Of a stretch of 31,628 nucleotides of DNA, positions 1 to 7,997 are shown piece after piece (positions within the stretch are counted from its first letter, which is position 1; each line of letters begins with the position of its first letter). This DNA comes from Dehalococcoidia bacterium (GTDB lineage Bacteria > Chloroflexota > Dehalococcoidia > SZUA-161), in assembly GCA_004376205.1 (NCBI GenBank), contig SOKG01000028.1, positions 1 to 31,628 on the forward strand, read 5' to 3'. A model generated the notes under the pieces. The model was not told where the DNA came from. It worked only from the letters and a program-made list of their open reading frames with translations, and did not search any database. The position numbers were made by a program, and so were the translations under genes.

Positions 1-868
1 AGGGCATCACGCTATCGCCAGCGAGGAAGGTGACGGCACGCGCGTGCTCAGCCACTATCCTCATCGCCCGATCCGTTTTCTCATCCTCACCGTATCTGCG
101 CCCTGTCAGCTCAGAGACTCGCTGCATGATGGGAGCAAAGAGGTCGGTTTCGTAAAAAGAGCGCTTGCCCTGGAGCACCGCCGCCGTCCGTTCCAGGCCC
201 ATCCCGGTGTCTATGTTCTTCCTCGGCAGCGGTGTACGCTTGCCTTCCGAGTCTTGAAAGTATTCGGTAAACACCAGGTTCCAGATTTCGAGGAAACGCC
301 CGCAATCGCAGGCAGGCGAACAATCGGGCCCACAACTGTACTCCTCGCCGTAATCATAGTGAATCTCGCTGCAAGGTCCGCAGGGCCCGCTCTCACCGGC
401 AGGGCCCCAGTAATTGTCCTTCTCCCCATATCGGCCTATGCGCTCCGCTTCTACCCCCACATCCTGCCAGTGTTGAAATGACTCATCATCGTCGAGGAAG
501 ATGGTAATCCAGAGCTTCTCCTTAGGGAGCTTGAGCCAATCGATGACAAACTCCCAGGCCCACGCGATAGCCTCCTTCTTGAAATAGTCACCGATGCTGA
601 AATTGCCCAGCATCTCGAAGAAGGTCAGGTGCTTCAGATTGCCTACCGATTCCATGTCGGTGGTTCGGAAGCACTTCTGACACGATGCCAGCCTTGGCGA
701 GGGGGGAACTGCCTCTCCTGTGAAATAAGGCTTGAACTGGACCATGCCGGCGCTGGTCAAAAGGAGCGTGGGATCCCCCACAGGGACAAGGGACGAGCCG
801 GGAACAACCATGTGCCCCTTCTGTTCAAAAAAAAGGAGAAACTTCTCCCTGAGTTCATCGCCGGTCAT
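1..868 (-). CDS. alaS: Alanyl-tRNA synthetase, N-terminal part (runs off the window)
   Basis: Charges tRNA-Ala with alanine in the cytoplasm. About 289 N-terminal residues are visible; the rest lies left of base 1. The translation starts MTGDELREKFLLFFEQKGH and contains the class II catalytic-core segments typical of AlaRS: SSLVPVGDPTLLLTSAGM near residue 25, CQKCFRTTDMESVGNLKHLT near residue 65, GPAGESGPCGPCSEIHYD near residue 155, and NIDTGMGLERTAAVLQG near residue 225. The ATG at 868 is preceded by GGAGAG four bases upstream and by a good promoter at 908-936, which fixes the start. The editing and C-Ala domains cannot be judged. It is divergent from the GT20 gene. Identification is secure. 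Confidence 0.96.
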   Translation of the reverse strand, partial: MTGDELREKFLLFFEQKGHMVVPGSSLVPVGDPTLLLTSAGMVQFKPYFTGEAVPPSPRLASCQKCFRTTDMESVGNLKHLTFFEMLGNFSIGDYFKKEAIAWAWEFVIDWLKLPKEKLWITIFLDDDESFQHWQDVGVEAERIGRYGEKDNYWGPAGESGPCGPCSEIHYDYGEEYSCGPDCSPACDCGRFLEIWNLVFTEYFQDSEGKRTPLPRKNIDTGMGLERTAAVLQGKRSFYETDLFAPIMQRVSELTGRRYGEDEKTDRAMRIVAEHARAVTFLAGDSVMP

Positions 869-907
869 ATTCTCTCCGAAAAGGTCTATTTTCCTCTACA
901 TTTTGCG

Positions 908-936
908 ATTTTAGACCAACCGCAGCTACATGTCAA
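908..936 (-). promoter_or_regulatory. Sigma70-type promoter of alaS
   Basis: On the minus strand TTGACA (936-931) is followed by a 17-bp spacer and TAAAAT (913-908). The predicted transcription start is near 901, giving a leader of about 33 nt. The -35 box matches consensus perfectly and the -10 box matches 5/6. Confidence 0.7.
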
Positions 937-961
937 TTTGAGACAAGCAGGCCGCATTCGG

Positions 962-990
962 TTGACAACCCAAGAGGGTTATGCTAAATT
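962..990 (+). promoter_or_regulatory. Sigma70-type promoter of the GT20 gene; implies a leaderless mRNA
   Basis: TTGACA at 962-967, a 17-bp spacer, then TAAATT at 985-990. The predicted start point (about 996-998) coincides with the ATG at 997, and no Shine-Dalgarno sequence precedes that ATG. The -35 box lies 25 bp from the -35 box of the divergent alaS promoter. Confidence 0.55.
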
Positions 991-996
991 TCAGTC

Positions 997-2541
997 ATGC
1001 TGTCCTCCCCTAAGCATGATCAAGCCAGTAGCTATCTCATTGAGCTATGCCAGGAGTTGCTCTCCGAAAGGCGACTTATCCAGATCAGTAATCGAGGTCC
1101 TGTTGATTATCGCATCGGCAAAGACGGCACACTGCAGCTAAATCGGGGCAGCGGCGGGGTTGTGACCGCCCTCAGCGCCATCAGTAAATATGTGGAGCTT
1201 ACCTGGATCGCCAGCGCTATGGGGGAGGGAGACCGCCGTGTTGCCGCCGAGCACAATGGACGCTTCCAAGTCCAGTTCCCAGGGCAAAAGCTGTACCTTC
1301 GATTCGTTACCTCCCCCAGGAACGTCTACCACAAGTATTACAACTTATTCTGCAATCCCCTACTCTGGTTCCTCCAGCATTACATGTGGAATTCACCCTA
1401 TACTCCCAACATCGATGCCAAGGTCTACGATGCATGGGAGAACGGGTATGTTACAGTCAACCGTACCTTCGCCGAAGCTGCTGTCGACGAAGCAGCGCAC
1501 GACAAGGTGCCCCCCTTCGTAATGATCCATGACTACCAACTGTACCTGGTCGGTGGCTATATTCGTCGCCAGATGCCGCAAGCCATCCTGCAGCATTTCA
1601 TCCATATCCCCTGGCCTGCCTCCAGCTACTGGTACCTTTTCCCCGAACCGATGCGCAAGGCGATCCTGGAAAGCCTCTGTGCCGTCGACATCGTGGGTTT
1701 GCAGACCAAACGCGATGTACACCACTTCTTGCACACCTGCGAGGTGTTCCTGGATAAGGCTGAGGTCGATTATGAGAGCAATACTATAGCCCTGGGAGGT
1801 CATCAAACCAGGGTCGCTTCCTATCCCGTCTCCATAGATGTCGCTGCACTGCAGCGACATGTGCGTTCGCCCAGGGTTCGCGATTATGAGGAAAAGCTGC
1901 GCGCCCAACTGGGGGAACAGACTATCGTGAGGGTCGACCGGGCAGAGCCTAGCAAGAATATCATCCGCGGCCTGAAAGCCTTCGATACACTACTGGAGCG
2001 CTATCCCGATCTATTGAACCGAGTCAAGCTAATGTGCTTCTTGGTTCCCTCCCGATCTGGGATAAAACAGTATCAAAGATACACGCAAGATATATTCGAT
2101 TACGTCGAGGCAATCAATGCCAAGTATGGAAATGAGAAGTGGCAGCCAATAAAGGTATTCTTCGAGAACAACTATGCTCAGGCAATAGCAGGCATGTGCC
2201 TCTGCGACGTGCTCCTGGTGAACCCGGTGATCGATGGCATGAACCTGGTAGCCAAGGAGGGGCCCATCGCCAGCGCCAACAATAGCGTCCTGATCCTATC
2301 GGAGTCCGCTGGCGCCCATGAGCAACTGGGAGAGCACGTCATATCAATAGCACCAACAGACGTGGAAGGACTAACCCAAGCGCTGCATGAAGCATTGACT
2401 ATGGATGCAGCAGAGAGAAAACGACGAGCCGAGGCATTGAGGAAAACGATCGAAGAGGAAGACATCACGAGGTGGCTCTATCACCAATTCCAGGATATCA
2501 GGAAGCTGGCCTGCCAACTACCTCTACTACTAACCGTTTAA
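997..2541 (+). CDS. otsA: Trehalose-6-phosphate synthase-like GT20 glycosyltransferase
   Basis: Family GT20: transfers glucose from a nucleotide sugar to glucose-6-phosphate to make trehalose-6-phosphate, a compatible-solute precursor. The 514-aa length is normal. Visible motifs are SNRGPV (31-36), RGSGGVVTAL (50-59), IHDYQL (177-182), HIPWP (203-207), an Arg..Lys pair in RAEPSK (315-320), and DGMNLVAKE (413-421). The last two match the phosphate- and nucleotide-binding elements of E. coli OtsA. However, HIPWP and DRxxPSKN replace the usual HIPFP and RLDYxKG, placing the protein in a divergent GT20 branch that also includes VldE-like enzymes, so the acceptor is less certain than the fold. The neighbouring convergent phosphatase gene supports trehalose synthesis. 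The 3' end overlaps otsB by 44 bp. Confidence 0.85.
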   Translation: MLSSPKHDQASSYLIELCQELLSERRLIQISNRGPVDYRIGKDGTLQLNRGSGGVVTALSAISKYVELTWIASAMGEGDRRVAAEHNGRFQVQFPGQKLYLRFVTSPRNVYHKYYNLFCNPLLWFLQHYMWNSPYTPNIDAKVYDAWENGYVTVNRTFAEAAVDEAAHDKVPPFVMIHDYQLYLVGGYIRRQMPQAILQHFIHIPWPASSYWYLFPEPMRKAILESLCAVDIVGLQTKRDVHHFLHTCEVFLDKAEVDYESNTIALGGHQTRVASYPVSIDVAALQRHVRSPRVRDYEEKLRAQLGEQTIVRVDRAEPSKNIIRGLKAFDTLLERYPDLLNRVKLMCFLVPSRSGIKQYQRYTQDIFDYVEAINAKYGNEKWQPIKVFFENNYAQAIAGMCLCDVLLVNPVIDGMNLVAKEGPIASANNSVLILSESAGAHEQLGEHVISIAPTDVEGLTQALHEALTMDAAERKRRAEALRKTIEEEDITRWLYHQFQDIRKLACQLPLLLTV

Positions 2542-3307
2542 GAAACTGCTCGACATCGCCCACCCCATTGACAGTGAAATCCGCTTGCCTCGTAACCTGG
2601 GGTACCGTCTCCTCCCCTACGACCCCTATGGCGAGCCCCTTGAAGGGCAGACCTCTCTGGTGAAAGGCAACGAAGACGTCGACATCGGTCAGATCATCAC
2701 CCAGATAAATCGCCCCGCTCAGGCGGTGCTCTCTTATTAAGGAGAACACGGCAGTCCCCTTGCTCACTTCCAGCGGCGGCCTGAGCTCGACCGCCATTTT
2801 CCCCATGCTGACTCTCAGATCGCCAGCTCTGGCCAATCCACCTACCGCCGACATAATGGCTTTCAGCGCAGCTTCGCGATCGCGGCAGCGACGGTAGTGG
2901 ATAGAGGCGGTGAGACCCTTATTCTCAAAAATCATCCCTTCGATAGAGATAAGTTTACGGAGCTCATCGAGCACCGCCTTGATCCTGGCGGGATAATCTC
3001 CGACCCCGGGCACAAGCTCAACACCCCCACCAACCCATCTCTCATACCCGTGATTGCCGATGTAAACCATCTCATCAATGCCCACCATTTTCCTCGCCTC
3101 AGCGGCCGGTCTTCCTGATACCCCAACCACCACTGCCAGATGTTTAGCCAGGACGGACAGGCTCTCGCGGCAGACAGGTGAGACACGGGCCTCCGCAGAG
3201 GATGGCGCAATCACGCTGATAGTGCCATCGATATCGGTGAAAAGGCCGAAAGGAGCTAGCGATAGTAGCTCGCGTACCGAATCGAAATGGTCAAAGAGAT
3301 AAGGCAT
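2498..3307 (-). CDS. otsB: Trehalose-6-phosphate phosphatase (HAD family)
   Basis: Dephosphorylates trehalose-6-phosphate to trehalose, the second step after the GT20 enzyme. The 269-aa protein carries the HAD nucleophile motif FTDIDGT (residues 23-29; Asp25 and Asp27), a motif II serine in VGVSGRPA, a conserved Lys in VSKGTAV, and the acidic motif YLGDDLTDVDVF. I chose the ATG at 3307 because AAGGA precedes it by four bases; an in-frame TTG at 3319 would add four residues. It is transcribed toward the synthase and overlaps its last 44 bp on the opposite strand, which is unusual because these genes are normally co-oriented. A promoter was not clear; it may be read from mscS, 97 bp upstream. 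Confidence 0.9.
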   Translation of the reverse strand: MPYLFDHFDSVRELLSLAPFGLFTDIDGTISVIAPSSAEARVSPVCRESLSVLAKHLAVVVGVSGRPAAEARKMVGIDEMVYIGNHGYERWVGGGVELVPGVGDYPARIKAVLDELRKLISIEGMIFENKGLTASIHYRRCRDREAALKAIMSAVGGLARAGDLRVSMGKMAVELRPPLEVSKGTAVFSLIREHRLSGAIYLGDDLTDVDVFVAFHQRGLPFKGLAIGVVGEETVPQVTRQADFTVNGVGDVEQFLKRLVVEVVGRPAS

Positions 3308-3364
3308 GTCTTCCTTCAAGAAAGCCTGAGATTGCAGTCCAAAGGGCTGCTAGCCCTCTGTGTC

Positions 3365-3396
3365 CCCTTCCTCTTCTTCCTTCGCAGGAGGAAGGG
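3365..3396. other. Inverted repeat between mscS and otsB
   Basis: Nine-bp perfect arms CCCTTCCTC (3365-3373) and GAGGAAGGG (3388-3396) flank a 14-nt loop. Four T follow on the plus strand but none on the minus strand, so it is not a convincing terminator for mscS. A smaller hairpin, AGGGCT/AGCCCT, lies at about 3343-3357. Together they could modulate mscS-otsB read-through. Confidence 0.35.
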
Positions 3397-3403
3397 TTTT
3401 CAC

Positions 3404-4636
3404 TCACCTCTTTTTTCGAGACACCTTGCGCGGCCGGGCTTCCTCCACCACCTCTTCCTTAGGCCTGTAGCGCGGCGGGCCTCTCTCCACCACCTCTTGC
3501 TTGAGAGCGTCGCCGAAATAAACCTTGGTATGGGGCCAGGGGATCTCGATACCTTCCTCGTCGAAAGCCTTTTTGAGCCTCTTCCGCAGCTCCCCCATCA
3601 CCTCCCATTGCCTGATCGGTTTGGTGTCTCCCAGTATCTTTATGTCGATCCCCGAATCTCCAAGGTTATCCACCCGCAGCACCTCAGGTGGCTTTAAGAC
3701 AGCCTCGCCCCAGTACTCCTCCTCAGCCATCTCCCGCCCCACCCTGTTTATGACCTGGATCGCATGATCGAGGTCCTCGCCATAGCCCACAGAGATGTTG
3801 AGGTTGACCCTGGAGTATTCCCTAGTGAAGTTGCTGGCCACCCTGATCTCACCGTTGGGAACCACGTGCACGATGCCGTCAAGGTCCCTCAGTATCGTTC
3901 TCCTTATATTTACCTCCTCCACCAACCCGGCGATGTCAGCGATCCTTACCACATCACCTTTGCCATACTGGTTCTCGATTATGATAAACAGCCCGCTCAA
4001 CACATCCCTGACCAGGCTCTGGGCGCCGAAGCCGATAGCGATGCCCACGATGCCGGCGCCAGCGAGCAGGGGACCGATATTCACCCCTAGTTCCGAGAGG
4101 ATCATGAAGGCAGCCATCACCCAGACCACCGCCGCAACAACCTGGCTAAGGAAGCTGCTCATGGTCTCTGCCCTCTTCCTGAGCTCTTCCCGGGGGCGGC
4201 GTTTCCCCCTGATAACGCCCCTCTCCACCACCCTGTGGATGAACCTCTTCACAATCTGATGAGCGGCTACCGCCAGGGCGACGATGATGGCGATCCGAAC
4301 CCCATTACTCCCCAGCCAGCCCCCGATGGCTCTGCCAGCGGGTGATAGGTCCACTCCAAACCGGGGAAGAAGCGCGAACACCAGGGCGGCAACGATGACT
4401 GCTGTGCCTATCCAGATGACAACCCGACTCACGGTACGAGACAACCGCTGTTGCTCCTCCCCGGTCAGGGCCAGTTTTGTTCTCGCCAGTATCGACTTAA
4501 CCACCCGAGGCATTATTCTCCTCAGTGCAACATAAGCCAGGATAGCCACAACCAGGGTGACCAGCAACCACACACCCTGTTCTGAGAACCAGTCGCCAAC
4601 CCTGCCCCAGTCGATGTTGCCAAAGGGATTCTCCAT
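3404..4636 (-). CDS. Small-conductance mechanosensitive channel, MscS family
   Basis: An inner-membrane channel that releases solutes upon hypo-osmotic shock. The 410-aa protein has an N-terminal hydrophobic helix (about 17-36), further membrane segments near 70-90, 108-128 and 155-175, then the glycine/alanine-rich pore helix VGIAIGFGAQSLVRDVLSG (about 195-215) and the beta domain starting IIIENQYGKGDVVRIADI. The C-terminus is lysine/arginine-rich (ending SRKKR). The ATG at 4636 has an excellent GGAGGTGAT Shine-Dalgarno eight bases upstream. Proximity to trehalose genes fits an osmotic-stress theme, though this is only inferred. The length exceeds the 286-aa E. coli MscS because of an extra N-terminal membrane region. 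Confidence 0.92.
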   Translation of the reverse strand: MENPFGNIDWGRVGDWFSEQGVWLLVTLVVAILAYVALRRIMPRVVKSILARTKLALTGEEQQRLSRTVSRVVIWIGTAVIVAALVFALLPRFGVDLSPAGRAIGGWLGSNGVRIAIIVALAVAAHQIVKRFIHRVVERGVIRGKRRPREELRKRAETMSSFLSQVVAAVVWVMAAFMILSELGVNIGPLLAGAGIVGIAIGFGAQSLVRDVLSGLFIIIENQYGKGDVVRIADIAGLVEEVNIRRTILRDLDGIVHVVPNGEIRVASNFTREYSRVNLNISVGYGEDLDHAIQVINRVGREMAEEEYWGEAVLKPPEVLRVDNLGDSGIDIKILGDTKPIRQWEVMGELRKRLKKAFDEEGIEIPWPHTKVYFGDALKQEVVERGPPRYRPKEEVVEEARPRKVSRKKR

Positions 4637-4761
4637 GGTCTATCACCTCCATGCGCCAGGTTCCGAGAGCGTGGGCACAGTATATCAGCAAGCCACAGGT
4701 GGAGCAAGGGCTTTGTCTAGCGGATAAAGGCAAGTGCGGTTCATCTCGCTGTCGGGCAGGG

Positions 4762-6285
4762 CTATAGCTGATGCCGCGGCCTATACTGGAGTGCCTCGGC
4801 GAGATGGCTGGCATCCACAGTCTCAGCGGCAGCAAGGTCAGCGATGGTGCGAGCCAGCTTGAGGATACGGTGGAAGGCACGTGCCGAAAGATGTAGTTGG
4901 TTCATCGCCGCCTGCAGCAGGCTTTGCGCAGGGGGCTCCACCTGGCAAAACTCACGCACCTCCAGGGGAGTCATGTCGGCATTGCAAACAAGCCTGGTAC
5001 CCTTAAGGCGTTGCTGCTGGATTAGGCGTGCTTGCTCAACCCGCTGCCTCACCATCTCCGAGCCCTCACCCATCCGGTCATCAGCGAGTTTATCGTAATC
5101 GACACGGGGAACCTCAGCGAAGATATCGATACGGTCAAGCAGTGGCCCGCTGATGCGCCTCTGGTATCGAGAGACCAGCATCGAGGAACAGGTGCATTCC
5201 TTAACCGGATCGCCGTAATATCCGCAGGGGCAGGGGTTCATCGCTCCCACCAGCATGAAGTTTGCGGGAAAGGTGACACTGCCCTGAGCACGACTGATTG
5301 TCACCACTCTGTCCTCCATAGGTTGACGCAGGACCTCGAGGTCGGCATGTCCGAACTCAGGAAGCTCGTCGAGAAAGAGAACACCCCGGTGGCTGAGGCT
5401 TATCTCACCGGGCCTTGGCCAGCGACCGCCGCCGACAAGCCCGGCATGTGATATAGTATAGTGTGGTGACCGAAACGGGCGCTGCCTGATGAGCGGCGTA
5501 TCCTGAGGAAGAAGCCCGCTCACGCTATAGATCTTGGTCACCTCCAAAGCCTCTTCAATGTCCATTTGGGGCAAGATAGAAGGCAGCGACCGGGCAAGCA
5601 GTGTCTTGCCGCTCCCCGGTGGCCCGCTCATGACAACGTTATGCCCCCCAGCAGCAGCCACCTCCAGTGCCCGCTTCACATGCTCCTGTCCCTTGATGAG
5701 GGCAAGATCAGTAGTCGGCCATGGCGCTTTCCCCACCTCACCCGCGACCTCCTCTTCAACATAGCTAGAGATAACCGCTTCGCCACGGAGGTGACCTGCC
5801 AGTTGGGACAAGGAGGATACGGGAATAATGTTAACGCCTTGCACCAGCGAGGCCTCTTTGGCGTCAGCAGCAGGGACGAAAACCGTGAGAATTTCCCCCT
5901 CCTTGGCAAGATCGACCATAGAGATAATGCCTTGAGTATGCCGCAGGCCGCCATCCAGGGAGAGCTCGCCGAGGAAAAGCATCTGGGAGGTATCAACTGA
6001 GACCTGCTCCGAACTGAGTAATACACCAACTGCAATCGGGAGATCATAGGCGGGGCCAGCTTTCTTGAGGTCAGCGGGGGCAAGGTTTACCGTTATCCGC
6101 TTCATAGGAAACTGGCACCCTGAGTTCCTGATGGCAGAGCGAACCCTTTCTCTGGCCTCCTGTACCGCAGTATCGGGCAGTCCAACGATAGTCATTGAGG
6201 GTAATCCACTCGAAATATCAACCTCAACCTCAACCTCTTGAGCATCAAGGCCTACTACGGCAGCAGTTTTCACCTTCGCTAACAT
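4762..6285 (-). CDS. comM: YifB/ComM family Mg-chelatase-like AAA+ ATPase
   Basis: A hexameric AAA+ helicase-like protein; ComM promotes branch migration during integration of transformed DNA. The 507-aa protein has the N-terminal YifB domain (MLAKVKTAAVVGLDAQ, then GLPSMTIVGLPDTAVQEARE), Walker A GPPGSGKT, Walker B GVLFLDELPEF, the zinc-like cluster NPCPCGYYGD followed by CTCS, and a C-terminal Mg-chelatase domain with SARAFHRILKLARTIADL. The reading frame is open to 6348, but a TATAAT box at 6325-6320 means 6285 is the only start lying downstream of the promoter, and it matches the family N-terminus. No competence genes are adjacent; a general role in recombination is as likely as natural transformation. 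Confidence 0.92.
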   Translation of the reverse strand: MLAKVKTAAVVGLDAQEVEVEVDISSGLPSMTIVGLPDTAVQEARERVRSAIRNSGCQFPMKRITVNLAPADLKKAGPAYDLPIAVGVLLSSEQVSVDTSQMLFLGELSLDGGLRHTQGIISMVDLAKEGEILTVFVPAADAKEASLVQGVNIIPVSSLSQLAGHLRGEAVISSYVEEEVAGEVGKAPWPTTDLALIKGQEHVKRALEVAAAGGHNVVMSGPPGSGKTLLARSLPSILPQMDIEEALEVTKIYSVSGLLPQDTPLIRQRPFRSPHYTISHAGLVGGGRWPRPGEISLSHRGVLFLDELPEFGHADLEVLRQPMEDRVVTISRAQGSVTFPANFMLVGAMNPCPCGYYGDPVKECTCSSMLVSRYQRRISGPLLDRIDIFAEVPRVDYDKLADDRMGEGSEMVRQRVEQARLIQQQRLKGTRLVCNADMTPLEVREFCQVEPPAQSLLQAAMNQLHLSARAFHRILKLARTIADLAAAETVDASHLAEALQYRPRHQL

Positions 6286-6319
6286 GCCACTAGCTATACC
6301 TTTTGCATATTCGCGCCCC

Positions 6320-6348
6320 ATTATAGCAGTCAAAATCCCGTGGTACAA
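6320..6348 (-). promoter_or_regulatory. Promoter of comM
   Basis: Minus strand: TTGTAC (6348-6343), 17-bp spacer, perfect TATAAT (6325-6320). It overlaps the upstream in-frame ATGs and so supports translation from 6285. Confidence 0.5.
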
Positions 6349-6490
6349 ACCTATATTTCAAGGATCAATGGATAGACAGGGACAAAAAGAGGGGTACAGG
6401 GGGGATGGGCCAGTACTGCGCCAGACGAGCAGCAGCAGTGCTTGCTACCGGTACACCACCACAGGGGCATTCGCCAAATACAGTAGCAGC

Positions 6491-6519
6491 TTTACCCTAG
6501 ACAAAGTATACTTTATAAT
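6491..6519 (+). promoter_or_regulatory. Promoter of the fdhD-tat(-sel) genes
   Basis: TTTACC (6491-6496), 17-bp spacer, perfect TATAAT (6514-6519). The predicted transcript starts near 6526, about 50 nt before fdhD. The stretch 6349-6490 between this and the comM promoter shows no gene. Confidence 0.6.
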
Positions 6520-6575
6520 AGGGATGCGTCTTCCTCTCGGAGCATGAATGAAAGGAAGCAATCAGGATAGAGCAC

Positions 6576-7370
6576 ATGGTCAACGAGTCACTGATAGAGG
6601 GGGCTACGCCCGACATAACATACAGCGTCTTCTCTTCCGAGGCTTGGCGCAGGGCAACAACCTCCGTGCCCAAGGAGATGGCGTTGACCATCTACATAGA
6701 TGACGAGGAGTTGGTAACCATATTGTGCACCCCGACCAAACTGATACCACTCGTCATCGGGTTCCTTTACACGGAGGACATAATTGCTGATAAGGGCGAC
6801 GTGGCGAGTATGCGCATGTGTGAGGAGGAATCACTGGCCGATGTCAGACTGAGCAAGCCTGGATACACCTTGCCAGCACGGCGCACTATTTCCTCTGGCT
6901 GCGGAGGTGGAGTCAGCTTTGCAGCAGAGAGACAGAAGGTGGATTCCTCTCTGGTTGTCACGCCCGGGGAAGTATTATCCCTGATGAAGCAATTGAATGA
7001 GCAAGCGGAGCTATATCGGTTTTGCGGAGGCGTACATACCTCGGCGCTGGCTAACACCGGGAATCTGATGGTAGTCGCTGAGGACATCGGGAGACATAAT
7101 ACACTGGATAAGATCATGGGCGAATGCCTGTTGACAGAATTGTCAACCAGGGATAGGCTATTGCTAACTACTGGCCGCATCTCCTCGGAGATGCTGTCGA
7201 AAGCGGCAAAGATGGAAACACCAATCGCTGTTTCTCGCACTTCGCCCACAGACCAGTCGATTTCACTCGCCCAGGAACTAGGCATTACGCTGATTGGTTA
7301 CGTACATGGCAGCCGCTTATCCGTCTACTCCCATGAGGAGCGAGTACAAGGCGCCTTGGATCAAGAATAG
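6576..7370 (+). CDS. fdhD: Formate dehydrogenase accessory sulfurtransferase FdhD
   Basis: Passes sulfur from a cysteine desulfurase to the molybdenum or tungsten cofactor of formate dehydrogenase, which the enzyme needs for activity. The 264 aa are normal in length. Visible are the loop TISSGCGGG (Cys109), the motif FCGGVHTSAL, and EDIGRHNTLDKIMGECLL, the hallmark of the family. E. coli FdhD has a CxxC pair in the loop, while here only the first Cys is present, the second position being Gly. A moderate Shine-Dalgarno (AGGATAG) precedes the ATG. It heads a run with Tat export and selenocysteine genes, consistent with service to an exported, probably selenocysteine-containing formate dehydrogenase encoded elsewhere. 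Confidence 0.95.
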   Translation: MVNESLIEGATPDITYSVFSSEAWRRATTSVPKEMALTIYIDDEELVTILCTPTKLIPLVIGFLYTEDIIADKGDVASMRMCEEESLADVRLSKPGYTLPARRTISSGCGGGVSFAAERQKVDSSLVVTPGEVLSLMKQLNEQAELYRFCGGVHTSALANTGNLMVVAEDIGRHNTLDKIMGECLLTELSTRDRLLLTTGRISSEMLSKAAKMETPIAVSRTSPTDQSISLAQELGITLIGYVHGSRLSVYSHEERVQGALDQE

Positions 7371-7399
7371 CTAAATCGGTGAATATGTAGGGGGGAGTC

Positions 7400-7648
7400 A
7401 TGGCTTTTCCGACCATCGGAGCAACAGAGGCCATCATAGTACTGGTAGTAATCCTCATAGTCTTCGGCGTAGGGAAACTGCCGCAGGTTGGGGGGGCGCT
7501 CGGCAAGGGAATCCGAGAGTTCCGCAGAGGAAAGGCTGGCCTGATAGAAGAGATAGGGGAGGAAGAGGAGGAGGAAGAGGAAACCCCCAAGCGCAAAAGG
7601 GCCGCCAAGGAGCTGACCAAGGGCAAGACGAAGGCAAAGCAAAGCTAG
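7400..7648 (+). CDS. tatA: Twin-arginine translocase subunit TatA/TatE type
   Basis: A pore-forming component of the Tat pathway that exports folded, cofactor-loaded proteins. It is 82 aa, with one N-terminal membrane helix (about 7-24), the FGVGKLPQVGGALGKG hinge and amphipathic helix, then a charged tail with a run of eight consecutive Glu followed by a Lys/Arg-rich end. The start is supported by GGGGGGAG six to seven bases upstream. It lies 29 bp after fdhD. The length fits TatA rather than the longer TatB. Confidence 0.93.
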   Translation: MAFPTIGATEAIIVLVVILIVFGVGKLPQVGGALGKGIREFRRGKAGLIEEIGEEEEEEEETPKRKRAAKELTKGKTKAKQS

Positions 7649-7661
7649 TATTAGCTCCAAA

Positions 7662-7682
7662 GAGAAGCCGGATTGGCTTCTC
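7662..7682 (+). other. Intergenic hairpin between the two tatA-type genes
   Basis: Perfect 8-bp stem GAGAAGCC (7662-7669) / GGCTTCTC (7675-7682) with the loop GGATT and no T-tract. It is a plausible RNA processing or stability element that could set different levels for the two Tat subunits. Confidence 0.4.
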
Positions 7683-7727
7683 CAACCGCAGCTTGAAAGC
7701 GACCCCCGGTAAGGTGGGACAGCGACG

Positions 7728-7997
7728 ATGGAATTCTTTGGCATGGGCCCCCTGGAGATACTCCTCATCCTCATCGTAGGCCTGATAGCTTTCGGGCCCG
7801 GGAGGCTACCGCAGTTCGCTCGAAACCTCGGTAAAGGCATTGCCGCCTTTAAGAAGGCTACCATGGACCTAACGGCCGAGGTGAGCAAAGAGTTCGAGGA
7901 CGCGGAGAAAGAAGAAAAGCAACCTTCGAAGCTGAAAGAGCAGGAAACAGACAAGACTGCGGCGGCGGAACATGAAGCTAGCGATAGCACGAGGTGA
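7728..7997 (+). CDS. Second TatA/TatB-family translocase subunit
   Basis: An 89-aa Tat subunit with one N-terminal membrane helix (about 6-23; GPLEILLILIVGLIAFGPG), the LPQFARNLGKGIAAFKKA amphipathic helix and an acidic/lysine-rich tail. It sits directly before tatC, the usual tatB position. The short length and FGPGRLPQ hinge also fit TatA, so TatA against TatB cannot be decided by eye. The stop overlaps the GTG start of tatC by 4 bp (GTGA), indicating translational coupling. Confidence 0.9.
   Translation: MEFFGMGPLEILLILIVGLIAFGPGRLPQFARNLGKGIAAFKKATMDLTAEVSKEFEDAEKEEKQPSKLKEQETDKTAAAEHEASDSTR

Noticed and set aside
1393..1908. 171-codon open frame on the minus strand
   Set aside because: It lies wholly inside the GT20 gene in an antisense frame, has no family resemblance and is explained by G+C-rich codon use.
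6286..6348. N-terminal extension of ComM
   Set aside because: The added residues are not family-like and the TATAAT box lies within them; translation should begin at 6285.
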